Positions 35,109 through 46,509 of a stretch of 64,000 nucleotides of DNA are shown one piece after another. The translations under genes were made by a program, and so were the position numbers. The notes under the pieces are model-generated. The model saw nothing but the letters and a program-made list of their open reading frames with translations. It was not told the DNA's origin and searched no databases. Source of the DNA: Marinifilum sp. D737 (lineage in GTDB: Bacteria > Bacteroidota > Bacteroidia > Bacteroidales > Marinifilaceae); NCBI RefSeq assembly GCF_026672275.1, contig NZ_JANQCD010000005.1, positions 1-64,000 on the forward strand. The letters run 5' to 3'. How positions within the stretch are numbered: the stretch's first letter is position 1; the number at the start of each line of letters is the position of its first letter.

Positions 35109-38100
35109 ATGAGAAGCAGATATTTATTATGGATATTTTTGTCGCTACTTTTGATAAGTATCGGCAATCCATCGCAAGCTCAAAAATCTTTAAATCATTA
35201 TTCCGATGCTCAAATTTGGCAATCGGCCAATGAAAAGTTTCAAAACAAGAATTTTGGAGCTGCTCGCAAAGAGTTTCAAGAGTTTATAAATAGAAGTAGT
35301 ACTGAATTTTCCGATAAAAGATCTCAAGCAGAGTTCTACAAGGCGCTTTGCTCTATTGAATTGTTTCGCCCTGGTGCAGAAGAGGAGATGAAAGCTTTTA
35401 TTAGAAATTACCCGGAGAGCAATAAAATTCAATTGGCCTATTTTCAATTAGGACGCCAGCAATATCGCAACAAAAAATACAAGGCAGCTTTGTTGTGGTT
35501 TAAGCAGGTTGACCCTTATTTGTTGAAAAATGATGATTTAACTGAATACCGATTTAAGATTGCTTATTCGTATTTTCGAAAAGCGGATTATGAGAATGCC
35601 AGAAAGAATTTTTACGAGATTATTGAGGTATCGGGTGATTACAATGCTCCTGCAAATTACTACTATTCGCACATTGCTTATTTAAATAAGAATTACCAAA
35701 CCGCTTTAAGCGGATTTGAAAAGTTGGAGCCCAATAAAACTTTTGCTCCAATTGTACCTTATTACATTTGCCAGATTTACTTTTTGCAAGAACGATATCA
35801 GGATCTTTTAAGTTATGCACCTAAATATTTGGATGATGCAAGTGTGAAGCGCCAGGATGAAATTGCCAAAATGATTGGCTTGGCTTATTATCAGGAAAAG
35901 GAATATGCCAAAGCCATAACATATCTTAAAAAAGGAAAGAAGAGCTTGGTTCGCGAAGAAAAATTTGCTTATGGATATTGTCTTTACAAGCAAAAAAGAT
36001 ATGAAGATGCCATCCCACAGTTCGAAAAAGTGGGAGGTGAAGATGATGAAATGCTTCAGGTGGCGACTTTCTGTTTAGCAGATTCTTACTTAAAATCAGG
36101 AAATAAAAATGGAGCCAAGGCGGCATTTGCCAGTGCAGCAAGAATGGATTTCGATAAGAATATGCAGCAAGATGCTTTGTTCAACTATGCCAAGCTAACT
36201 TACGAATTGTCTTATTCTCCTTTTAATGAAACCATTAAGGCCTTCGATGAATATTTGCAAAAATATCCCGATTCGGACCGAAATGATGAGGCTTACGATT
36301 ATTTGGTGAAGGTGTACATGACCACCAGAAACTATTCGGATGCCATTGCTTCAATGGATAAAATCAGGAACAAAACGCCTGAAATTGAGAAGGCGTATCA
36401 GCGTGTATCTTTCCTTCATGGTTTGGAGTTAATGAAACAACTGAAGTATGAAGAAGCCATTCAAGCTTTCGATTTGTCTTGGAAATACCGCATGTACAAC
36501 TCTAATATTTCAGCCGAGAGATTATATTGGAAAGCGGAAGCAAATTATCGTTTGGGCAATTTAAAAGAGGCAATTACACAATTTAAAACTTTCTTGGTTT
36601 CGCCAGGATCGGGAACTTCTGATTATTTTGGACAAGCTTATTATAATATCGCTTATGCCAATTTTGATATGGATAAATATAATGAGGCATCGGATTGGTT
36701 CAGAAAGTTTGTAAATCAGGCCAACGAAAAGGACGAGTTTGTTTCGGATGCATACAATCGTATTGGTGATTGTTTCTTTTTGGATAGAGAGTACAATAAA
36801 GCAGCAGAATTTTATGCAAAAGCAGCTTCTACAGCAGGTTGGGATGCTGATTATGCCTTGTATCAACAAGCTTTTTGTATGGGATTGTTAAATCAACCGA
36901 ACGAAAAAGCCAGATTGCTTGAACAAGTGAAAACCAAATACCCAACATCACAATATTCTGATGATGCATTGTATGAGTTGGCAAGAGCTAAAGTGAAGAT
37001 GAATGAGCAACGTGAAGCTGCCGATTTATATCAAGAATTGGTTAAAAATCACTCCAATAGTAGTTTTGCTGCAAAATCATTGGTGCAATTGGGTTTAATG
37101 AATTACAATCTGAAAGAATATAATAAAGCCATTATAAATTATAAAGCAGTAATTACTGAATATCCGAAAAGTCAAGAAAAGCAAAGTGCACTAATTGGTC
37201 TTAAGAACGTATATGTCGATTTAAATAAAGTAAATGAATATTTTGCATTTGTTGAATCGGTAGGCAATGGTTCAATGGTAAGGAGTTCCGAGAAGGATTC
37301 ATTGACCTATATTTCTGCAGAAAGATTGTATATGTCTGGTGAGACAGAGCAGGGAATTAGAGCTTTTGAAAATTATCTTTCTAATTTCCCATCAGGAATG
37401 TTTAGCTTGAATGCTCAATATTACAAGGCTGATGCAGCTTTGAATAGTCAGGATTATGAAAGTGCTCTTGTTGGATTTGAAGAGGTGATTAATCAACCGG
37501 ATAATTTATTTACGGAAAAAGCTTTGTTGGCGGCTTCTCAATTGAATTTTAGAAATAAAAGTTTTGATAGATCTAAAAATCAATATCAAAGATTAATAAA
37601 AACTGCAGAGATTCCTGAAAATATTAATGTTGCTAAGGTTGGCTTGATGCGTTCGGTTTACAATTTGGGTGAGTTCGATTTGGCCATTGATGCTGCGAGC
37701 AATGTGTTGGAAATGCCGAAAATTCAAGAAGAGATGATTCGTGAAGCGACTTTTAAAAGAGCTAAGTCTCATTTGAATCTGAATAGAAAAGCACATGCTT
37801 TAAAAGACTTCAAAAACTTATCGAAGGAAGTTCAAAGCGTGGAAGGAGCTGAAGCAAAATTCAGGATTGCAGAAATCTACTTTGCTCAAAACAAATTTAA
37901 TGAAGCCGAAAAAGAAATTAACAACTTTATTGAAATGAATTCGCCGCATCATTATTGGTTGGCGGAAAGTTTCTTGTTGCTTTCGGACGTTTTCCTAAAA
38001 AAGAATGATGAATTCCAGGCCAAATATACGCTACAAAGTATTGTTGACAATTATGGCTCGAAAGAAGATGGCATTTTAGAACGCGCTCATGAAAAACTGA

Positions 38101-38297
38101 ATGTTTTATTGGAAGCTGAAAAGCTTAAAGAGAAGGAAGTTGCCAGCCAATCGGTGGAACTACAGTTTGAAGGAACAGATAGCATTCAGAATCAAAAACT
38201 ATTCGAAGGAAACTCGGCAAAAAGCGATTCTTTAGGATTAGATGAGGAACGGTTGATGTTGCAGGAAATGTTAGAAGAAGAGAAAGAAGTTGAGTAG
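35109..38297 (+). CDS. Giant periplasmic tetratricopeptide-repeat protein
   Basis: The protein has 1062 residues, with a signal peptide (LLWIFLSLLLISIGNPSQAQ) and then about twenty TPR or TPR-like helix pairs from about residue 35 to 1000, for example AKITYLKKGKKSL, RYEDAIPQFEKVGG and KYNEASDWFRKFVNQA. The tail is acidic and coiled (RLMLQEMLEEEKEVE). Such solenoids scaffold protein complexes in the periplasm. An outer-membrane barrel gene follows with practically no gap (stop at 38295-38297, next ATG at 38299 or 38317), so the two are probably made together and may form an envelope complex. The specific function is not recognised. Confidence 0.85.
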   Translation: MRSRYLLWIFLSLLLISIGNPSQAQKSLNHYSDAQIWQSANEKFQNKNFGAARKEFQEFINRSSTEFSDKRSQAEFYKALCSIELFRPGAEEEMKAFIRNYPESNKIQLAYFQLGRQQYRNKKYKAALLWFKQVDPYLLKNDDLTEYRFKIAYSYFRKADYENARKNFYEIIEVSGDYNAPANYYYSHIAYLNKNYQTALSGFEKLEPNKTFAPIVPYYICQIYFLQERYQDLLSYAPKYLDDASVKRQDEIAKMIGLAYYQEKEYAKAITYLKKGKKSLVREEKFAYGYCLYKQKRYEDAIPQFEKVGGEDDEMLQVATFCLADSYLKSGNKNGAKAAFASAARMDFDKNMQQDALFNYAKLTYELSYSPFNETIKAFDEYLQKYPDSDRNDEAYDYLVKVYMTTRNYSDAIASMDKIRNKTPEIEKAYQRVSFLHGLELMKQLKYEEAIQAFDLSWKYRMYNSNISAERLYWKAEANYRLGNLKEAITQFKTFLVSPGSGTSDYFGQAYYNIAYANFDMDKYNEASDWFRKFVNQANEKDEFVSDAYNRIGDCFFLDREYNKAAEFYAKAASTAGWDADYALYQQAFCMGLLNQPNEKARLLEQVKTKYPTSQYSDDALYELARAKVKMNEQREAADLYQELVKNHSNSSFAAKSLVQLGLMNYNLKEYNKAIINYKAVITEYPKSQEKQSALIGLKNVYVDLNKVNEYFAFVESVGNGSMVRSSEKDSLTYISAERLYMSGETEQGIRAFENYLSNFPSGMFSLNAQYYKADAALNSQDYESALVGFEEVINQPDNLFTEKALLAASQLNFRNKSFDRSKNQYQRLIKTAEIPENINVAKVGLMRSVYNLGEFDLAIDAASNVLEMPKIQEEMIREATFKRAKSHLNLNRKAHALKDFKNLSKEVQSVEGAEAKFRIAEIYFAQNKFNEAEKEINNFIEMNSPHHYWLAESFLLLSDVFLKKNDEFQAKYTLQSIVDNYGSKEDGILERAHEKLNVLLEAEKLKEKEVASQSVELQFEGTDSIQNQKLFEGNSAKSDSLGLDEERLMLQEMLEEEKEVE

Positions 38298-38316
38298 TAT
38301 GATAATTAGAGAAACA

Positions 38317-40041
38317 ATGTTGAAAAAGATTTTATTAGCAATTGTAGTTATCGGATTTTCCTACTCAATTGCATTGTCACAAGAACAAAGAGAGTTAGAT
38401 AAAGAAGTTAAGGTAAGAACAACTTATCAGCCAAAAATAAATAAGGCTTTAAGATTAGGGAAACTTCCGGTAATTAAAGATACAAGTACGTTTACACCAA
38501 GCTTTGATTATTTTATTCAGGCAAAACCTTTAAATGTAGGTTTTTCGCCAACAGAGATTCCTGCTGCTAAAATTGTGGGAGAACCATTAAAAAAATTGAA
38601 TTCCCATACTTTAACTTTAGCAGGAGGAAATTATTCTACTCTTTTTGGAGATTATCGATTTAATAATCAGCGATCAAAAACTGCAGATATAGGTTTTCAT
38701 TTACGACATTACTCGACCAATGGAAAATTGAAATTGGAGGATGATGATAAGGTGAAACCTGATTTTTCTGAGCAATTGGCGGAAGTATATGGAACAGCAT
38801 ACCTTGATGAAGGAAAGGTATCAGGAAAATTGTTTTACAAGCATTCAGGATTCAATTATTTTGGCTTTCCACAATCAGATGATCTAGAGGGAAGCACTAC
38901 CAATTTATTTCCTTACAATGAGCAAAAATTAAACAATTTTGGTTTGAATGCTTTGTATCAATCTAACTTTAAAGATGAGGAACAATTGAATTTTGGTTTG
39001 GGATTAAAGTACGAGCACTTTTCTGATGATATTGATGCGAAAGAAAATGATATTGTAATTTCAGGAAATGCCAGGATTAGAAGAGGAGATGCATTTTGGA
39101 GCTTAAAGTCAGAGTTTGATTATTTTGCCATTGATGGTTTAAACCATTGGGAAGATTCAAACTGGCTTACCGAAAGAAAAACTTTAAAATGGAGTTTAAA
39201 CCCTCAATATTTGTTGCAAACCGGAAACTTTAACCTTCAGTTGGGAGTGAATGCAGTTTTGGCAACTGGTGATGATTCTGAAACCAAACTTTATCCTGAT
39301 GTAAAGGTAGATTTCGAGGCAATTGAAGGAATAATGAGTTTGTTTGCAGGATTAAATGGAGATTTAAAGATGAATCCTTATACAGATATTGTAGAAGAAA
39401 ATCGATTCATTTATTCAGGATTGAATGTTTTGCCAAGCAATGTAAAGTATAAATTATTTGGTGGAGTTAGAGGAAGTATGTCTTCCAATTCATCGTTTAC
39501 CTTACAAGCAGAGTATTCAGCTATCGATAATCAATATTTCTTTATTCAAAATAATATCTTAATTCCTCAAGGGATGACCATTTCAGGTGTTCCATATTCC
39601 AATAAATTTGGAGTTGTTTACGATGATGTTAATGTACTTCGATTGGGAGCAGAATTAACAATTGGATGGACCGAGAAGTTAGAATTGAATTCATCTGTTT
39701 GGTACAACAATTATTCAATGGATGAATTAGGAGAAGCATGGCACATGCCGGAATTTGAGATGCAAGTGAATGCAAAATATTCTTTTACCGATGATTTAAC
39801 TTTTAACGCAGGGGTTAATATGATTGGAGAGCGATCTTCTTTACTTGTAAGATATGATGTAACTCAAGTGAAAAAGTTAGAGGCCGTTTATGATTTAAAT
39901 GTAGGAGCTACATATAGTGTGAATGAGCATTTTTCAGCTTTTGCACAAGTGAATAACTTATTTGCTGATAAGTATTACGAGTGGGATGGATATCCTTCTC
40001 AAGGACTTAATTTCTTATTGGGAATAAAAGTTAACCTGTAA
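38317..40041 (+). CDS. Outer-membrane beta-barrel protein (TonB-receptor-like)
   Basis: About 574 residues, with a clean signal peptide from the ATG at 38317 (MLKKILLAIVVIGFSYSIALSQ). An in-frame ATG at 38299 adds six residues and is the alternative start. The mature N-terminus is a short plug-like region (VRTTYQPKINKALRLGKLPVIKDT). From about residue 90 on there are alternating aromatic beta strands to the end, finishing in a barrel-closing strand NFLLGIKVNL. The C-terminal region (NVGATYSVNEHFSAFAQVNNLFADKYYEWDGYPSQG) is typical of TonB-dependent receptors, but the canonical plug domain is missing. It lies next to the giant TPR gene. The ligand is unknown; a terminator follows at 40121. Confidence 0.82.
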   Translation: MLKKILLAIVVIGFSYSIALSQEQRELDKEVKVRTTYQPKINKALRLGKLPVIKDTSTFTPSFDYFIQAKPLNVGFSPTEIPAAKIVGEPLKKLNSHTLTLAGGNYSTLFGDYRFNNQRSKTADIGFHLRHYSTNGKLKLEDDDKVKPDFSEQLAEVYGTAYLDEGKVSGKLFYKHSGFNYFGFPQSDDLEGSTTNLFPYNEQKLNNFGLNALYQSNFKDEEQLNFGLGLKYEHFSDDIDAKENDIVISGNARIRRGDAFWSLKSEFDYFAIDGLNHWEDSNWLTERKTLKWSLNPQYLLQTGNFNLQLGVNAVLATGDDSETKLYPDVKVDFEAIEGIMSLFAGLNGDLKMNPYTDIVEENRFIYSGLNVLPSNVKYKLFGGVRGSMSSNSSFTLQAEYSAIDNQYFFIQNNILIPQGMTISGVPYSNKFGVVYDDVNVLRLGAELTIGWTEKLELNSSVWYNNYSMDELGEAWHMPEFEMQVNAKYSFTDDLTFNAGVNMIGERSSLLVRYDVTQVKKLEAVYDLNVGATYSVNEHFSAFAQVNNLFADKYYEWDGYPSQGLNFLLGIKVNL

Positions 40042-40120
40042 TCAGTTACAAATTGAATTGCAATAAATGAGTATTTTAATTAGTTATTGGTATAAGAATT
40101 AAAAAGAATCAAAATATTTA

Positions 40121-40146
40121 GGGATGTCATTACTGGCATCCCTTTT
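40121..40146 (+). terminator. Terminator after the TPR/outer-membrane barrel operon
   Basis: GGGATGTCA and TGGCATCCC (one G-U) pair around TTAC, followed by TTTT. It lies 80 bases past the stop. Confidence 0.75.
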
Positions 40147-40221
40147 GTTATTGTTGACGATAATATATTGTAGATTGAATAGTTTTTGCTAGCTTTATTT
40201 TAATTAAACATTCTTAACCAC

Positions 40222-40722
40222 ATGAATTTGAACCGTACTTCGCGATATGGGAGCACCATTATCTCATTAATTACTTTGTTATTGACATCGGGCTCGGTGT
40301 TCGCTCAACAGGCCGAACGCTGGAAACTGTCTGTTAATAATGACAGAAAGCCCTTAGAGATTTTAATGGATATTGGTAAAGACGATCTTGGAGTTACCTA
40401 CTTGTTTGATATCACAAGAGATACTTTAAATATGTCTTTTGTAGCAGAAGAGGCCTTGAGCTGGAAAAAGCACGGTGTTAGTGTATATGCTATGCCTAAA
40501 GGTAAAGAAGTGCTAAAATTAAAATTAGATGATGAAGACCTCGAAAATGTGCAGGTTGTATTTTATAGAATGTGGAAGGCCATGCCCAAAGGTTTTAAAA
40601 ACGTAACAACTCTGTTTGAATTGCGTGAATATGGTGTTACCGAAACAGGAAAGAATGTAGATAATTTTATCCTCAAATTTAAAATGAAACGACCACGAAG
40701 AGGGCAATCAGTTTCTTTTTAA
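40222..40722 (+). CDS. Secreted hypothetical protein
   Basis: A 166-residue protein with a signal peptide (TIISLITLLLTSGSVFA, cleavage before QQAER). The mature domain of about 138 residues is mixed alpha/beta (LGVTYLFDITRDTLNMSFV, then FYRMWKAMPKGFKNVTTLFELREYGV) with a basic C-terminal tail (FKMKRPRRGQSVSF). I do not recognise the family. It has its own leader between the barrel-gene terminator and gyrB and no obvious partner. Confidence 0.7.
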   Translation: MNLNRTSRYGSTIISLITLLLTSGSVFAQQAERWKLSVNNDRKPLEILMDIGKDDLGVTYLFDITRDTLNMSFVAEEALSWKKHGVSVYAMPKGKEVLKLKLDDEDLENVQVVFYRMWKAMPKGFKNVTTLFELREYGVTETGKNVDNFILKFKMKRPRRGQSVSF

Positions 40723-41083
40723 GATAGTGATTTTCAAATAAACATAAACTTAATTTGGGTTTTACTAATTTTTGCGTTTAAATTGTCTTCGTCAAAAACC
40801 ACGATTGTGCATTATTTTTAATGATTTTCCTGCCTTTAGATTCATCATTTTTATTATCTTTGTTTAACTTTTGTTTTTTGGCTTTAGTGGATTGGTAAAG
40901 TGTTGATATTAAAGAGTTTTGATCTTGTGTATGAATGGTTCATTTTCCAATTTTCGAGAATTAAAATCCAAGCCATTAAACTTTCTGAATTTTGCACAAA
41001 AAATATTAGAATTTGGAATTGATAATCAGAGTCTATTTTTGATTGTCTTCTAATTTCTTTTTCGAAAACTAAAGATCTGTTAG
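40723..41083. other. gyrB upstream region
   Basis: 361 AT-rich bases. Two matches to the -7 element are present: TATCTTTG at 40855-40862 and TATTTTTG at 41034-41041. The second has a good -33 partner and lies closer to the start. No RNA gene or large repeat was seen. Confidence 0.5.
41012..41041 (+). promoter_or_regulatory. gyrB promoter
   Basis: TTTG at 41012-41015, 18 bases, then TATTTTTG at 41034-41041, matching the Bacteroidota consensus. The start codon is 42 bases downstream. Confidence 0.55.
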
Positions 41084-43045
<1,962 letters not shown>

Positions 43046-43063
43046 GTTTTAAATACAAAACAG

Positions 43064-43094
43064 AAGCCCTTGAGAATTTCTCAGGGGCTTTTTT
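43064..43094 (+). terminator. gyrB intrinsic terminator
   Basis: AAGCCCTTGAGAA and TTCTCAGGGGCTT (one G-U) form a tight stem followed by Ts. Confidence 0.9.
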
Positions 43095-43120
43095 GAATAA
43101 TTGACTTAAATTTAAGTGTA

Positions 43121-43687
43121 ATGAATATCTGTGTGTTTTGTTCTTCTAGCAATTCCTTGGATAAAGTGTATTTTAAGGAAGCTACTGAACTTGGAAAATT
43201 AATGGGTTCAAATCATCATGGCTTGGTTTATGGAGGAACCAATGTTGGCTTGATGAACGAGGTAGCTGAATCTGTGAAAACATCGGGAGGAAAAGTACTT
43301 GGAGTAATTCCAAAGCTGATTAATGATTATGGAATTTCTGCCGACTTTTTGGATGAATTAATTATTACGCCAGATATGGCTGAAAGGAAAAAGCTGCTAC
43401 GCGAAAAATCGGATGCTTTTATTGCTCTTCCTGGTGGTTTTGGAACATTAGAGGAAATATTGGAAGTAATCACATTAAAGCAATTGGGCTATCACAATAA
43501 ACCGATTGTATTTATTAATACAAATGGCTTTTATGAGAATTTAAAAGCTCAATTTGAACTGTCTTATCAAGAAAAGTTTGCTAAACCTGAATACGGTAAA
43601 TTGTTCTACTTTGCCACTGATTTCAAAGATGCAATGTCCTATATCGAAAACTACAAACAAGAAGACAGAGGTACAAAATGGGATTAA
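43121..43687 (+). CDS. LOG-family nucleotide 5'-monophosphate phosphoribohydrolase
   Basis: A 188-residue Rossmann-fold protein of the TIGR00730/LOG family. It has the start NICVFCSSSN, YGGTNVGLMNEVAESV (the GGxxGxMxE motif) and LPGGFGTLEEILEVITLKQLG (the PGGxGTxxE active-site motif). The family cleaves nucleoside monophosphates, including cytokinin nucleotides in plants and their associates, to base and ribose 5-phosphate; in bacteria it probably works in nucleotide salvage. Its stop overlaps the convergent hybrid-kinase stop by four bases. Confidence 0.9.
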   Translation: MNICVFCSSSNSLDKVYFKEATELGKLMGSNHHGLVYGGTNVGLMNEVAESVKTSGGKVLGVIPKLINDYGISADFLDELIITPDMAERKKLLREKSDAFIALPGGFGTLEEILEVITLKQLGYHNKPIVFINTNGFYENLKAQFELSYQEKFAKPEYGKLFYFATDFKDAMSYIENYKQEDRGTKWD

Positions 43688-46491
43688 TTAATTGAGAATT
43701 GCTTATTGATAGAATCCAATAAAGTCTTTGTTTTAACTGGTTTCACGATGTAATCATCACAACCTGCAGCAAAGGCTTTTGTTTTATTTTCTTTCTCAAC
43801 GAAAGCCGTTTGTCCAATTATTGGAATTGCAGCATTTCTATGCTTGATTCTTTTGGTAGCCTCGTAGCCATTCATCACTGGCATTTGAATGTCCATTAAA
43901 ACAATATCAACTTTAACCGATTCGCACAATGAAATAGCTTCAATGCCATTTTTAGCCCAAAATATTTGGGCCTGAGTGTGCTCTATTGCTGTTTTAAAAT
44001 AAGTGAAGTTATTTCTTTGGTCATCAACAATCAGAATTTTCTTCCCACTCCAATTGTAGTGGTTTTCCTTTTGCAATTCATCTTCTTTTTCCAAACTAAA
44101 TGGTAACTGTATATAAAAACAAGTTCCTTCATTTTCCTTTGATTCTACTCTTATTTTTCCTCCTAGAACCTCAGTTAGTCTGTGGCTTATTGTAAGACCT
44201 AATCCGGTTCCACCATATTGTCTGGTGTCTGATCCATCAATTTGTCTGAATGACATAAAGATATCCTTTAAAGCATTTTCAGGAATGCCAATGCCGGTAT
44301 CTTTTACATATATTTCAATTGCAGATTCATTTTCTATGGTTTGATATCCAAATTCTATTGAACCTTCATTTGTAAATTTTATTGCATTATCGAGTAGGTT
44401 GGATAAAAGCTGTTCTAATCTTTTTGCATCGGTAAACAAAAGAGAATCCTTATCGCTTAATGCCTTTTGTACTTGTAGTGTGATATGAGATTTATTGATA
44501 CTATTTTTTAGCCCGTAAAATTTCTCAAATAGAACAGTAAGAATTCCATTTAAATTGTAATTTGCCCAATTCAAATTGATTTGTCTCGATTCAATTTTTG
44601 ACAAATCAATAATGTTATTGATGAGCTGTAGTAGGTTGTTACTGCTTTGTTTTATTAGTTCTCCATATTCAAGTCTTTCATTTTCATTGATGTGTTGAGA
44701 AGTCATAATATCGGTAAATCCGATAATATGATTCATTGGAGTTCTAATTTCATGAGACATATTTGCCAAGAATGCTGATTTTAAAAGATCTGATTCTTCG
44801 GCTTTGTTTTTGGCCTCAGTCAAATGTTTTTCATATAGTTTTCGTTGTGTTATGTCACGATAAATACCAAAAATTGCAATAGGTTTATCATCAATTATAA
44901 TAGGATTTCCTACAATTGACACATCAATTAATTCACCGGTTTTGCACTTTCGTTTTGTTTCTATTTCAACCAGTCGCCCATTGGTAGTTAAGCTGTTTAA
45001 TTTATTTGCTTCTCCTTGTCTTTCTTCATCAGCCAGTAAGTTATCTGTAACAACTCCTTTTATATCTTCCGAAGTGTAACCAAAAAGTTCAGTGAATTTT
45101 TTATTGATTTTAATTCCTTTACTTTCAATATCGGTAATGGCAATTGCTTCCGGTGAATTTTCGAATAACTGCTCAAAATATGCAGTTTCAATATTTAACT
45201 GTCGCTCAATATTGTCTCGTTTTGAAATCATTTGGTTGGCTAGTTCACCTAACTCTTTGTATTCCTTAAATTGTAATGAGGAAGTGTTTATTCTCAGTGA
45301 CTCAGATGCTGCTTTTTCAAAGAATCTAGTGAAAACATGTAAGCCATTTTTTGTAATCTTAACAACATATCTCGAGAAAATGATAATACAAATTACAACC
45401 AATATAACCAGAATTACTCCATTCAGAATATAATTATTTACGTTTGCTTGTAATTCATTATTTCGATTTTTAATAGTTTGATTCAACTCTTCTAAATGAA
45501 TGCCTGAACCAATCACCCATTGCCAATCTTTGTAGGCTTTTGCATAAGTTAATTTAGGCAAGGGTAGATCCTTAGAGTTGGCAAATGGGTCAAGATATTC
45601 TATAAATCCACCTTCAGAATCAGTACCTCTCGAAATGAATTCTTTAACAATCTGGCTGCCATTTCCATCATATGTAGTCCATAGATTTTCTCCAATTAAC
45701 GCTTTATTGGTGTGGGCGAGGCATGTTCCATCGAAGCTTATGACTGCAATAGTGAAACTATCATCAAATCGTAAATCGGTAATTTTATCTAAAATTTTCT
45801 CCTGAATTTCAAGCTTGTAATTATTTACGTATTGAGTGCAGCCAATATACCAATCGAACTCTTTAAATAGTTTAACAAAGGAAATCTTTGGATGAATTTT
45901 CTGACTGTTTTCAACTTGCCAGGAATAGTCGGTATAACCTTCTCCTGCTGATTTTGCAGTTTCAATTTCATTTTGAATAATCGGAACACCATAAACATCT
46001 TTTACCTGCAGTTTGTTTCGTCCAATCCATTCAGGATTTTCAGGATCCATGACCACGGTCCCATTTAATTTGTTGATGTAGAAATAACCATCACCATTAT
46101 TAAAGCGGACAGGATTTAATGCATTGATAATTAGTTTTTGAAGTTCTTTTTTTGATAGTTTGTCTTTATAGCTTTTGTATAGATTAGTGGCTATGCTGTG
46201 TGCTTCGTAAACTCTACTGCTTATGTCTTTCTTTAAAAGGTTTCTGGTTTGTAACCTTTCATTTTCAATGTAATTGATGAGAGTTTGTGTTTCCTGTTGT
46301 AAGGTTTTTTTCTGGTTTTTTAAGAAATCTTGCCTTATTTGAAGTGACTCACGTTTAAACTTTTGTTTTTCTTGTTGAATGACAAATAAACCAAATACAA
46401 GAATTAATCCCATTGAAATGGAGAGCAATGAAAAAAGAAAAACTTTTGAAATGCTTTTGTTGTTTAAGAGTTTAGTGAGAATGAATTTCAT
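43684..46491 (-). CDS. Cache/PAS hybrid sensor histidine kinase/response regulator
   Basis: The protein has 935 residues. A membrane helix (about 17-38) and a second (about 353-375) flank a periplasmic pair of Cache modules (DGYFYINKLNG... DWYIGC, then FTIAVISFDGTCLAHTN... WQWVIGSGI). The cytoplasmic part adds a PAS domain (about 440-560, NSPEAIAITDIESKG through GIYRDITQRK), HisKA with MSHEIRTPMNHIIGF (His580), HATPase (DTGIGIP, GGTGLGLTI) and a receiver with LMDIQMP (Asp867). It is a paralogue of the kinase at 2936-5371 with an extra PAS domain. It starts 18 bases after dapF on the same strand, so the two may be co-transcribed. No dedicated response regulator is nearby. Confidence 0.92.
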   Translation of the reverse strand: MKFILTKLLNNKSISKVFLFSLLSISMGLILVFGLFVIQQEKQKFKRESLQIRQDFLKNQKKTLQQETQTLINYIENERLQTRNLLKKDISSRVYEAHSIATNLYKSYKDKLSKKELQKLIINALNPVRFNNGDGYFYINKLNGTVVMDPENPEWIGRNKLQVKDVYGVPIIQNEIETAKSAGEGYTDYSWQVENSQKIHPKISFVKLFKEFDWYIGCTQYVNNYKLEIQEKILDKITDLRFDDSFTIAVISFDGTCLAHTNKALIGENLWTTYDGNGSQIVKEFISRGTDSEGGFIEYLDPFANSKDLPLPKLTYAKAYKDWQWVIGSGIHLEELNQTIKNRNNELQANVNNYILNGVILVILVVICIIIFSRYVVKITKNGLHVFTRFFEKAASESLRINTSSLQFKEYKELGELANQMISKRDNIERQLNIETAYFEQLFENSPEAIAITDIESKGIKINKKFTELFGYTSEDIKGVVTDNLLADEERQGEANKLNSLTTNGRLVEIETKRKCKTGELIDVSIVGNPIIIDDKPIAIFGIYRDITQRKLYEKHLTEAKNKAEESDLLKSAFLANMSHEIRTPMNHIIGFTDIMTSQHINENERLEYGELIKQSSNNLLQLINNIIDLSKIESRQINLNWANYNLNGILTVLFEKFYGLKNSINKSHITLQVQKALSDKDSLLFTDAKRLEQLLSNLLDNAIKFTNEGSIEFGYQTIENESAIEIYVKDTGIGIPENALKDIFMSFRQIDGSDTRQYGGTGLGLTISHRLTEVLGGKIRVESKENEGTCFYIQLPFSLEKEDELQKENHYNWSGKKILIVDDQRNNFTYFKTAIEHTQAQIFWAKNGIEAISLCESVKVDIVLMDIQMPVMNGYEATKRIKHRNAAIPIIGQTAFVEKENKTKAFAAGCDDYIVKPVKTKTLLDSINKQFSIN

Positions 46492-46509
46492 ACAATCGAA
46501 ACAGCGATA

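Noticed and set aside
40909-41083. Possible riboswitch or small RNA in the long gyrB leader
   Set aside because: I see no conserved motif or strong hairpin, and a promoter close to the start (41012-41041) makes a long leader unnecessary.
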